Origin: Erysipelotrichaceae bacterium
GTDB lineage: Bacteria; Bacillota_I; Bacilli_A; Erysipelotrichales; Coprobacillaceae
NCBI GenBank assembly: GCA_021202205.1
Contig: JAJQDJ010000011.1
Location: 1 to 5,555 of the forward strand
Direction of reading: 5' to 3'
DNA length: 5,555 nucleotides
The notes below the pieces were generated by a model, which saw only the letters and a list, made by a program, of their open reading frames with translations, did not search any database and had not been told where the DNA came from. The position numbers and the translations under genes were made by a program. The stretch's first letter is position 1; each line of letters opens with the position of its first letter. Shown in pieces: positions 1-5,555 of the stretch.

Positions 1-78
1 AAGGAACAGGTAGTGAAAAGCCCATATATTATAACAAGCTTTGACACTACCTTATTTAGCATGAGGTGGATAGAATGA
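1..78 (+). CDS. 3' end of an unidentified upstream gene (frame uncertain)
   Basis: The frame beginning at base 1 is open to a TGA at 76-78, which overlaps the rplI start as ATGA and would encode a 25-residue tail ending SMRWIE. A second frame is open from base 3 to a TGA at 42-44 and would end KPIYYNKL, leaving a 30-base gap before rplI. The third frame closes at base 12. In many Bacillota the gene before rplI encodes a GdpP-type DHH phosphodiesterase, but neither tail is long enough to recognise. No promoter is evident before rplI, which fits read-through from an upstream gene. That one of the two tails is genuine is likely; which one is open. Confidence 0.3.
   Translation, partial: KEQVVKSPYIITSFDTTLFSMRWIE
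63..69 (+). promoter_or_regulatory. ribosome binding site of rplI
   Basis: GAGGTGG lies five bases before the ATG at 75. It decides the start, because an in-frame GTG at 66 falls inside this site and cannot be served by it. The site also lies within the longer of the two possible upstream reading frames, which would allow translational coupling. Confidence 0.8.
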
Positions 79-521
79 AAGTTATATTATTAAAAGATGT
101 AAATAAAGTTGGTAAAAAAGGTGAGATTGTTAAAGTTGCAGATGGTTATGGGCAAAATTATTTAATTAAGAATAAATTAGCTGTTTTAGCAACTGAACAT
201 GGTAAAGATATCGTAGATAAAGAGAAACAGGAACAAATCAAAATTGAAAAACAAAAAAAGATTGATGCTGAAGAATTAAAGAAAACACTAGAAAATATTG
301 TACTAGAATTTCAATTATCTTCAGGTAAAGATGGAAAGACTTTTGGTAGTATTTCTACTAAGAATATTTGTGAAAAATTATTAAAAGAATATAATATTAA
401 AGTTGATAAAAGAAAATTCATTGATGCTTTTCGTATTCAATCATTAGGTTATACGAATTTAAAAGTAGAATTATACAAAGGTGTTATTGCAACAATTAGA
501 GTTCATACAACAGAAAAATAG
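75..521 (+). CDS. rplI: 50S ribosomal protein L9
   Basis: L9 binds 23S rRNA near the base of the L1 stalk of the large ribosomal subunit and helps maintain reading-frame fidelity. The 148-residue product starts MKVILLKDVNKVG and has the family signature in the N-terminal rRNA-binding domain: GKKGEIVKVADGYGQNYLIK at residues 13-32, then the conserved KLA. A long, charged Lys/Glu-rich helix (about residues 41-75) links it to the C-terminal domain, which has the conserved GKDGKTFGS at 84-92. The length is normal for the family. The ATG at 75 is chosen over an in-frame GTG at 66 because all L9 proteins begin at this Met and the Shine-Dalgarno site covers the GTG. dnaB follows after 12 bases, the usual Bacillota arrangement. 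Identification is secure. Confidence 0.97.
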   Translation: MKVILLKDVNKVGKKGEIVKVADGYGQNYLIKNKLAVLATEHGKDIVDKEKQEQIKIEKQKKIDAEELKKTLENIVLEFQLSSGKDGKTFGSISTKNICEKLLKEYNIKVDKRKFIDAFRIQSLGYTNLKVELYKGVIATIRVHTTEK

Positions 522-533
522 GGAGGTATAGGG

Positions 534-1889
534 ATGGCTAAAGAATATCCTCATGATATGGAAGCAGAACGTTCATTATTGGGATCGATGTTGTTATCAG
601 GTACTATATGTCAAACAATTTTATCATCAGCTACAAAAGACGATTTCTATTTAGATAGCCATCGCATACTATTTGAGGCTATGCAAGCTATCAACAATCA
701 ACATAATCCTGTTGATGTAACAACTTTGACTTCTTATTTGATGGATAAGAAGTTGTTGGATAAAGTCGGTGGTGTAGAATATTTGTTACAATTAAGCGAA
801 TCGGTACCAACGACTGCTCATAGTGACTATTATTTAAAGACATTGCATGAAAAAGCATTGCTTAGAAGATTGATACAGGAATCAACAGATATTGTAGAAA
901 AATCTTATGGGGAAATAGATAATATCAATGATTTTATTGATGAAGTAGAAAAAGATTTTTTAGGTGTTACAAGAGATAGAAATGCAGGAGAATTTCAGGA
1001 TGTTAGTACAGTTGTACGTAATGTTACTGATAGATTGGTCATATTGCAACAAGCTGATAATCATATTACAGGTGTAAAAACAGGTTATAGTGATTTGGAT
1101 AATTTGACATCAGGATTTCAAAAAGGTGATTTGATTATTATTGCTGCTAGACCTTCTGTGGGTAAAACAGCATTTGCCTTGAATATTGCCTATAATGTAT
1201 CTCAGAAGTCAGATGAGGCAGTGGCTGTTTTTTCATTGGAAATGCCTTCTGAGCAATTGATACAACGTATTATATGTATGGCAGGTAGCTTGAATGCATC
1301 CTCTTTAAGATCAGGAAGTATTCTAAAAGAAAATAGTGAAAAGTATTATGCTGCAGCTGACAAGGTTGCAAAATGTAATTTATATGTGGATGATTCACCT
1401 GGTATACGTGTAGGGGAAATAGCTGCAAAATGTCGTAGACTTAAAAGAGATCATGGCTTAAAATTAGTTGTAATTGATTATTTGCAGCTGATTTCTGGCA
1501 GCGGTAATAGTCGAGAATCAAGGCAACAGGAAGTATCAGATATTTCAAGGCAATTAAAAATGATTGCTAGGGAATTAGAAGTACCAGTGATTGCATTGAG
1601 TCAGTTATCTCGTTCAATTGAAAAAAGAGAAAGCAAACGACCTGTTTTATCAGATTTAAGAGAATCTGGCGCGATAGAACAGGATGCAGATATTGTAGCA
1701 TTTATTCATCGTACTGATTATCAGGATCCTTCTAAAGAAGAGGAAACTCAGGGATTAACTGATTTGATTGTTGCTAAGCATCGTAATGGTGCTTTAGCAG
1801 ATATTCATTTTGTTTTTAATAAGCAGTTTAGTAAATTTTCAGGATTAAAAAATGATGGTAGTGTACCATCAAAAGATATAAGAGCTTAA
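534..1889 (+). CDS. dnaB: replicative DNA helicase DnaB
   Basis: This is the hexameric 5'-3' helicase that unwinds DNA at the replication fork and contacts primase (the gene is called dnaC in Bacillus subtilis). The 451-residue length is typical. The N-terminal helical domain (about 1-115) opens with PHDMEAERSLLGSML. A linker of about 60 residues precedes the RecA-like motor (about 176-445). Motor motifs are complete: Walker A ARPSVGKTA at 205-213 (K211, T212), the SLEMP motif with catalytic Glu236, Walker B VVIDYLQLI with Asp315, SQLSR at 356-360, DLRESGAIEQDAD at 374-386, and the arginine-finger region KHRNG at 415-419. No intein interrupts the Walker A or other common insertion sites. A GGGAGGT site at 521-527, six bases before the ATG, overlaps the rplI stop region, so the two genes are probably co-transcribed and closely coupled. 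Confidence 0.97.
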   Translation: MAKEYPHDMEAERSLLGSMLLSGTICQTILSSATKDDFYLDSHRILFEAMQAINNQHNPVDVTTLTSYLMDKKLLDKVGGVEYLLQLSESVPTTAHSDYYLKTLHEKALLRRLIQESTDIVEKSYGEIDNINDFIDEVEKDFLGVTRDRNAGEFQDVSTVVRNVTDRLVILQQADNHITGVKTGYSDLDNLTSGFQKGDLIIIAARPSVGKTAFALNIAYNVSQKSDEAVAVFSLEMPSEQLIQRIICMAGSLNASSLRSGSILKENSEKYYAAADKVAKCNLYVDDSPGIRVGEIAAKCRRLKRDHGLKLVVIDYLQLISGSGNSRESRQQEVSDISRQLKMIARELEVPVIALSQLSRSIEKRESKRPVLSDLRESGAIEQDADIVAFIHRTDYQDPSKEEETQGLTDLIVAKHRNGALADIHFVFNKQFSKFSGLKNDGSVPSKDIRA

Positions 1890-1914
1890 GAAGAAAGAAA
1901 TTTCTTCTTTTTTC
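1888..1914 (+). terminator. probable intrinsic terminator after dnaB
   Basis: AAGAAGAAA at 1888-1896 pairs with TTTCTTCTT at 1901-1909 around a GAAA tetraloop, followed by more T residues to 1913. The stem begins inside the dnaB stop codon. The stem is mostly A-T and weak, with part of the T tract used in pairing, so it may work together with the stronger hairpin just downstream. Confidence 0.55.
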
Positions 1915-1920
1915 TATTAT

Positions 1921-1949
1921 AAAAAGATCCACAAATGTGGATCTTATTT
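1921..1949 (-). terminator. intrinsic terminator of the oxidoreductase gene, likely bidirectional
   Basis: AAGATCCAC at 1924-1932 pairs with GTGGATCTT at 1937-1945 around a four-base loop. Read on the minus strand, the stem is followed directly by a run of five T (1925-1921), a textbook rho-independent terminator about 50 bases past the stop codon of the flavoenzyme gene. Read on the plus strand, it is followed by TTATTTAT, so it probably also stops transcripts leaving dnaB. Confidence 0.8.
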
Positions 1950-1995
1950 ATATAAAATATACAAAAAATAGGAAATTAGTAATAAATAGTATATT

Positions 1996-3927
1996 TTATA
2001 ACTTCAATGCAACTTCAAAACCTTCTTTAGTAGCCACTAAAGCATTACCAGCTTTAACAGCACTACCAGCAACATAGACTTCATCACAATATTTTTTAGC
2101 AATCTCTTCTAAAGGATTATAAGCTTTGTAACCAAATGCTGAAATGACTGTTGTTGTAGGAATATCAACAATATTTCCATTAATATCTTTATGACTAACA
2201 CTCTTTTCATTGATAGAAGTGACTGTCGCATTGGTAATTATTTGAATTTGTTGCTGTTGAAGTCTTTGCATAAAACCACCTAAATTGTTGGTACCAATCA
2301 TTTCAGTTAAAACAGCTGGTTTCATTTCTACAACTGTTACTTTATGATGTGTTTGAGCAATAAATTCTGCAGTTTCACAACCTACTTCTCCACCACCACA
2401 TACAACAACGTCACCTTCTGGTAAATCTACATTACCATATAAAACATCTTCAGCAGTAAAAACATTTTGATTATCAATACCAGAAATATTAGGCATTAAT
2501 GGAAGTGAACCTGTGGCTAATATAATAGCATCAGGATTAACTTCTTTAATCAATTCTTCATTCACTTCGCTATTCATTTTGAAATTAACATTCAAATTGA
2601 TACATTGTTGACGATATGAAGAAATAACAGTTGATAATACACCTTTACCCATAAGATAAGCAGCACTTCTAAATGCTCCACCCAAATGACTATCTTTTTC
2701 ATAAACAGTTACATGATGACCTTCTTGTGCAGCTGTTCTAGCAGCCATTAAACCGGCAGGCCCTGATCCAACAATCATAACATTTTTAGGATTATTAGTT
2801 TTTACAATACTATCCTTATATTCTCTTGTAACTTGAGGATTGACTAAACAAGTCATTCCTCCTGGGGAGAAAATACCTAAAACGCATCCTTGGAAACATC
2901 CAATACAATAATTGATTTCATCAAATTTACCTTCTTTAGTTTTCTTTGGTAAATAAGGATCTGCTATAGAACCTCTACCCATATCAATAAAATCAGCTTT
3001 ACCCATTTTAATGAGTGTATCAGCCATTTTAGGATCATTAATTTTATTAGCTAATAAAACTGGACAAGAAACAAGTTTCTTAATCTGTTCACATGTATCC
3101 ATATTTAAAGCGTTGTCAGCATACGTAGAAGAAATAACTTCATGGTTAGGTGAAGAAGCATAAACACCATTAGAAACATTAATAGCATCAATGCCTAATT
3201 CATCCAAATGTCTAGCAAGTTCATAAGATTCAGCTTCTGTTCTACCACCAGTTACATATTCATTCACAGACATACGTACAATAACAGGAAAATCATAACC
3301 AACATTTTCTCTAATAGAGTGATATATTTCATCTAAGATTCTCACACGATTATCAAAACATCCTCCATATTCATCATTTCTCTTATTCACAAATCCTGAT
3401 AAAAATTGTGCAATTAAATAACCATGTGCTGCATGAATCTCAACGCCATCAAATCCAGATAACTTAGCACGTTTAGCAGCGTCACCAAAAGCTTTTACAA
3501 CTTCATGAATTTCTTCTACAGTCATTTCTCTTGGTTTTGACATAGCTGCTGGGTCTTTGATAGCACTAGGAGCTAATACTTCTCCAGGTACATTAAACAT
3601 CTTTTGTTTACCAGCATAATAAATTTGACAGAAAATCTTTGATCCATGTTTATGGACTGTTTCTGTTAATTTTTTATTTCCTTCGATTTGCTCATCTTTC
3701 CAAAAACCTGGGATATGATCGTAACCTCTACCATCTTTCGTTACACCATAATCTTCAGTAATAATTAAACCCCATCCACCTTTGGCTTTTTCTTCATGAT
3801 ATTTAATATAACGATCTGTTACAAAGCCATCATCAGTGCATGTTTGACTAACCATTGCAGGGACAACTAAGCGATTAGGAATTTCACAATTTCCAATTCG
3901 TTTAGGTTCAAATAAAGACATATACAT
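1996..3927 (-). CDS. NADH-dependent flavin/Fe-S oxidoreductase, 2,4-dienoyl-CoA reductase / enoate reductase / BaiCD-like family
   Basis: This is a 643-residue cytoplasmic enzyme of the family that passes hydride from NAD(P)H through FAD, a 4Fe-4S cluster and FMN to an activated C=C bond. The N-terminal Old-Yellow-Enzyme barrel (about 3-335) has QIYYAGK at 101-107, HAAHGYL at 165-171 (candidate catalytic/substrate residues His165, His168, Tyr170), Arg218 and the flavin-phosphate loop GRGS at 317-320. The 4Fe-4S motif is C341-x2-C344-x3-C348-x11-C360, the spacing of FadH and trimethylamine dehydrogenase. The FAD fold has GSGPAG at 387-392 and Glu410. The inserted NAD(P) fold has GGGEVG at 511-516 with Glu534 ending its second strand, which favours NADH over NADPH. 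All cofactor motifs look intact. The first ATG is chosen because AGGAGG lies eight bases upstream; Met3 would be 14 bases away. The substrate is unknown: enoates, enones, dienoyl-CoAs and oxo-bile acids are all handled by this family. Confidence 0.88.
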   Translation of the reverse strand: MYMSLFEPKRIGNCEIPNRLVVPAMVSQTCTDDGFVTDRYIKYHEEKAKGGWGLIITEDYGVTKDGRGYDHIPGFWKDEQIEGNKKLTETVHKHGSKIFCQIYYAGKQKMFNVPGEVLAPSAIKDPAAMSKPREMTVEEIHEVVKAFGDAAKRAKLSGFDGVEIHAAHGYLIAQFLSGFVNKRNDEYGGCFDNRVRILDEIYHSIRENVGYDFPVIVRMSVNEYVTGGRTEAESYELARHLDELGIDAINVSNGVYASSPNHEVISSTYADNALNMDTCEQIKKLVSCPVLLANKINDPKMADTLIKMGKADFIDMGRGSIADPYLPKKTKEGKFDEINYCIGCFQGCVLGIFSPGGMTCLVNPQVTREYKDSIVKTNNPKNVMIVGSGPAGLMAARTAAQEGHHVTVYEKDSHLGGAFRSAAYLMGKGVLSTVISSYRQQCINLNVNFKMNSEVNEELIKEVNPDAIILATGSLPLMPNISGIDNQNVFTAEDVLYGNVDLPEGDVVVCGGGEVGCETAEFIAQTHHKVTVVEMKPAVLTEMIGTNNLGGFMQRLQQQQIQIITNATVTSINEKSVSHKDINGNIVDIPTTTVISAFGYKAYNPLEEIAKKYCDEVYVAGSAVKAGNALVATKEGFEVALKL

Positions 3928-3935
3928 TTTCTTTT

Positions 3936-3941
3936 CCTCCT
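3936..3941 (-). promoter_or_regulatory. ribosome binding site of the oxidoreductase gene
   Basis: A perfect AGGAGG lies eight bases before the ATG at 3927 and selects it over the ATG two codons later. If transcription starts 6-7 bases after the -10 element, the leader is only about 16 bases long and consists of little more than this site. Confidence 0.85.
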
Positions 3942-3949
3942 ATGATTTA

Positions 3950-3980
3950 AGTATATGCTATCAAATCATTTGAAGGTCAA
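3950..3980 (-). promoter_or_regulatory. MerR-type promoter of the oxidoreductase gene (19-bp spacer)
   Basis: On the minus strand, TTGACC (3980-3975) is the -35 and TATACT (3955-3950) the -10, separated by exactly 19 bp. Normal sigma-A promoters have about 17 bp. Promoters controlled by MerR-family activators characteristically have 19-20 bp, and the activator twists the DNA to realign the two boxes. A dyad lies in the spacer and a merR gene ends about 100 bp upstream, so control by that protein is the natural inference. No better 17-bp combination is visible. Confidence 0.75.
3961..3973 (-). promoter_or_regulatory. candidate MerR operator (13-bp dyad in the spacer)
   Basis: TCAAATGATTTGA is a perfect inverted repeat with a single central base, lying between the -35 and -10 elements. 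Its centre (3967) is two bases from the middle of the spacer (3965). MerR dimers bind such dyads between the two boxes. The arms do not extend cleanly beyond 6 bp, so the full operator may include flanking imperfect bases. Which protein binds is inferred from position only. Confidence 0.6.
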
Positions 3981-3999
3981 GTGATTATTTTCACGTTAT

Positions 4000-4025
4000 A
4001 AACATAGAAAAATTCTATGTTTTTT
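4000..4025. repeat. inverted repeat (hairpin) between merR and the oxidoreductase promoter
   Basis: AACATAGAA (4001-4009) pairs with TTCTATGTT (4013-4021) around AAA, extendable by one A-T pair. On the plus strand a T run continues to 4025, giving terminator form, but no plus-strand gene precedes it. On the minus strand only a weak TTTATAA tail follows. It sits about 20 bases upstream of the -35. It may be a back-up terminator for merR, a block on antisense transcription, or a second protein-binding dyad. Confidence 0.45.
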
Positions 4026-4060
4026 ATGAATAATGAAAAATGATTTACTTTTGATATAAT

Positions 4061-4089
4061 AAAAACTCTAAAATGATTTTAGAGTTTTT
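4061..4089 (-). terminator. intrinsic terminator overlapping the merR stop codon
   Basis: Bases 4061-4073 and 4077-4089 are perfect 13-base inverted repeats around a three-base centre. On the minus strand the stem (core ACTCTAAAA / TTTTAGAGT) ends in a run of T followed by ATTATA. The TAA stop of merR lies inside the hairpin (4081-4079). The structure separates the merR transcript from the oxidoreductase, which then uses its own promoter. The symmetric ends would also allow termination on the plus strand. Confidence 0.8.
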
Positions 4090-4864
4090 GAATAGGCATG
4101 CGTAATTCCATATAACGATGGTATTGTTCTTTATCTGTCCCTCTTGAAGAAAGTAAACCAGTTATTTTACCTGTTTGTTTTAAAGCATATTCTTGTAATG
4201 GTTTTATACAGTCATTGTTAAAATAACCAATATCTCCCATATCGATAATACTACATAAGCATAATGAAGTACAGCTACTTTCTTTAGCTTCATTAGGTAA
4301 AGTTAGAACATGTGTATATTTTTTGTCAGAGACAAAATACCAATTATTAAAATCATTATTAAATTCAATGATTGAATCTACAAAAGGAATATTTTTATCA
4401 TTATAAATGCTTTGAATGACATGTTCTTGATTTTTTATTTTATGATATGTATTACCTTTTGATTGAAGCAAAAAATAATTATCATAAGATGGTATATTTT
4501 TTATCCAATAATTATTGATGTTTATATAAGTTGTTGTGTTGCGGTCAATAAGTTCATCAATTCTTTCAATCAATAATTGATAATAGTTCAATTGATTAAC
4601 AAGATTATCTTTGTATTGAGATAAATAAGTGATGAGATTTTGGGTATAATCATGGGATTTCATGTTATCAATATCTTTAATATTAATTTCAAATGATTTT
4701 AATTGTATAGCTTCTGTTAATGTAAAGACATCCATCATTGTATAAATTCGATAATTATTACTTTTGTCTCTTTGAGGATGGATAACTCCATTCTTTTCGT
4801 AATAACGTATCATTTCAGATGAAATATTGAGCATCTTTGCAAGTTCCCCAATACGATAACTCAT
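4079..4864 (-). CDS. MerR-family transcriptional regulator with long C-terminal effector-type domain
   Basis: This 261-residue protein is a DNA-binding regulator that probably activates the neighbouring oxidoreductase. Residues 1-70 form the winged helix-turn-helix: MSYRIGELAKMLNISSEMIR then YYEKNGVIHPQRD and NNYRIY, all hallmark MerR positions. About 72-108 looks like the dimerising coiled coil (the stretch from SQYKDNLVNQLNYYQ to RIDELI). Residues 115-258 form a separate domain, placed like the GyrI-like ligand-binding domains of BmrR/Mta-type multidrug-sensing MerR proteins, though I see no diagnostic motif. It holds Cys198, Cys202, Cys204 and Cys219. The ATG overlaps the TGA of the upstream transporter frame by four bases, with GAGG seven bases before the start, so translation is probably coupled. 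A terminator covers its stop. The family is certain; ligand and targets are inferred from context. Confidence 0.9.
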   Translation of the reverse strand: MSYRIGELAKMLNISSEMIRYYEKNGVIHPQRDKSNNYRIYTMMDVFTLTEAIQLKSFEINIKDIDNMKSHDYTQNLITYLSQYKDNLVNQLNYYQLLIERIDELIDRNTTTYININNYWIKNIPSYDNYFLLQSKGNTYHKIKNQEHVIQSIYNDKNIPFVDSIIEFNNDFNNWYFVSDKKYTHVLTLPNEAKESSCTSLCLCSIIDMGDIGYFNNDCIKPLQEYALKQTGKITGLLSSRGTDKEQYHRYMELRMPIQKL

Positions 4865-5520
4865 AGCTGTGCCTCTAAACTTTCTTTTTTAATATTTCTA
4901 ATCATCAATAATAATGTTTGTATCAGTATAATATCAGCGGCAAGCCAAGCTATTGGATTAGCAGAAAGAATAGCATTGAATCCCCAATAATTGACGAATA
5001 CCAAGGCTACAACACTTCTAGCTATTAACTCTGCCCCGCCAGCAAACATCGTTAAGGCTGATTTCCCTAATCCTTGAATGGTGTTTCTAGATACAAACAA
5101 GATACCCAATACAAAATAAAAAATACTATTAATCACTAAGAAACTTTGTGTATCAGCAATAATAGCTGTTTCACTACTATCTACAAATAATAATGCTAAA
5201 TACTTACCACAGAAATACATGAATATAAATGCAAGTATACCATATATAACAACTATAATCATAGATTCTTTTATACCTTTATAAATACGATCATACTTTT
5301 TAGCACCTAAATTTTGTCCACAAAACGTTGCCATCGTAGCACCTAACATATCCATCGGCTGGGTAAAAAACATTTGGAGTTTTTGCCCTGCAGCTATCGC
5401 AGCGACTTTATCAGAACCTAAAGAATTGACAGCTGTTTGTAAGATAACTGTACCTACAGCTGTAATCGAATATTGTAAAGCCATTGGTAATGCTATTTTA
5501 AGTAACTCAAGTTTCGCACT
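4861..5520 (-). pseudogene. MATE-family efflux transporter, C-terminal half only (5' part lost or disrupted)
   Basis: MATE transporters are 12-helix membrane proteins of about 450 residues that export drugs or metabolites using H+ or Na+ gradients. The frame contains only the second six-helix lobe. From the ATG at 5484 there are 207 residues with LPMALQYSITAVGT-like helix 7, the MATE motif MLGATMATFCGQNLGAKKYDRI (about residues 46-67), then hydrophobic segments near 73-95, 115-132, 142-165 and 175-195. Family-like sequence (SAKLELLKIALP) continues 12 codons upstream of that ATG to a TGA at 5521-5523, with another stop at 5527-5529. No Shine-Dalgarno site precedes the ATG. So the gene looks truncated or frameshifted in the loop joining its two lobes. 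In the remaining bases to 5555 another frame reads LRYFH before a stop, possibly a trace of the missing part. It overlaps merR by four bases. Sequence error at a contig edge is an alternative. Confidence 0.65.
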
Positions 5521-5555
5521 TCAATTTCAATAATTAATTAGTGAAAATAGCGCAA

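Noticed and set aside
66..74. In-frame GTG at 66 as the rplI start
   Set aside because: It lies inside the Shine-Dalgarno site and would add MDR before the universal MKV start of L9; the ATG at 75 has correct spacing.
534..1889. Possible intein in dnaB, a frequent insertion site
   Set aside because: The Walker A and downstream motor motifs are continuous and the length is normal at 451 residues.
2050..2160. Lack of the usual GD motif near the C-terminus of the oxidoreductase (AGSAVKAGNAL instead)
   Set aside because: Relatives such as FadH also carry a variant here (GGC-type), so this is family variation and not a defect.
4055..4060. TATAAT on the plus strand, resembling a -10 box
   Set aside because: No acceptable -35 lies 16-19 bp upstream, transcription would run at once into the 4061-4089 hairpin, and no plus-strand gene follows.
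3928..4078. Riboswitch or T-box leader before the oxidoreductase
   Set aside because: The predicted transcript start leaves only about 16 leader bases, and the upstream hairpins lie outside that transcript.
5482..5484. ATG at 5484 as a genuine start of a half-size MATE protein
   Set aside because: No Shine-Dalgarno site precedes it and recognisable transporter sequence continues upstream in the same frame to a stop, so it looks like an internal methionine of a truncated gene.

Overview
The window is AT-rich, with strong AGGAGG-type Shine-Dalgarno sites and an rplI-dnaB pair typical of low-G+C Bacillota. Protein style and codon use suggest a gut-type anaerobe, possibly of the Erysipelotrichia/Coprobacillaceae group. 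That placement is inference from general resemblance; no rRNA or other marker is present to confirm it.

Layout. Bases 1-78 hold the tail of an upstream gene whose frame cannot be fixed. Bases 75-1889 (+ strand) carry the housekeeping pair rplI (ribosomal protein L9) and dnaB (replicative helicase), 12 bases apart, each with a good ribosome binding site. Two back-to-back hairpins (1888-1945) close this operon and the converging minus-strand genes. From 1996 to the window end everything lies on the minus strand. In transcription order this is the C-terminal half of a MATE-family efflux transporter (4861-5520), a MerR-family regulator with a long C-terminal ligand-type domain (4079-4864), and a 643-residue flavin/iron-sulfur oxidoreductase of the 2,4-dienoyl-CoA reductase / enoate reductase / BaiCD-like class (1996-3927).

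How the minus-strand genes fit together. The MATE reading frame and merR overlap by four bases (ATGA), so they were probably once co-transcribed and translationally coupled. A terminator that includes the merR stop codon ends that transcript. The oxidoreductase has its own promoter, with a -35 (TTGACC) and -10 (TATACT) separated by 19 bp and a perfect 13-bp dyad in the spacer. This is the classic layout of promoters activated by MerR-family proteins. The simplest model is that the adjacent MerR protein senses a small molecule and switches on the flavoenzyme, with a neighbouring efflux pump. The ligand and the enzyme substrate cannot be read from the sequence.

The MATE gene appears broken. Homology-like sequence runs upstream of its first ATG to in-frame stops at 5521-5523 and 5527-5529, and the expected N-terminal six-helix lobe is not in frame. 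I see no CRISPR array, tRNA, rRNA or insertion sequence.
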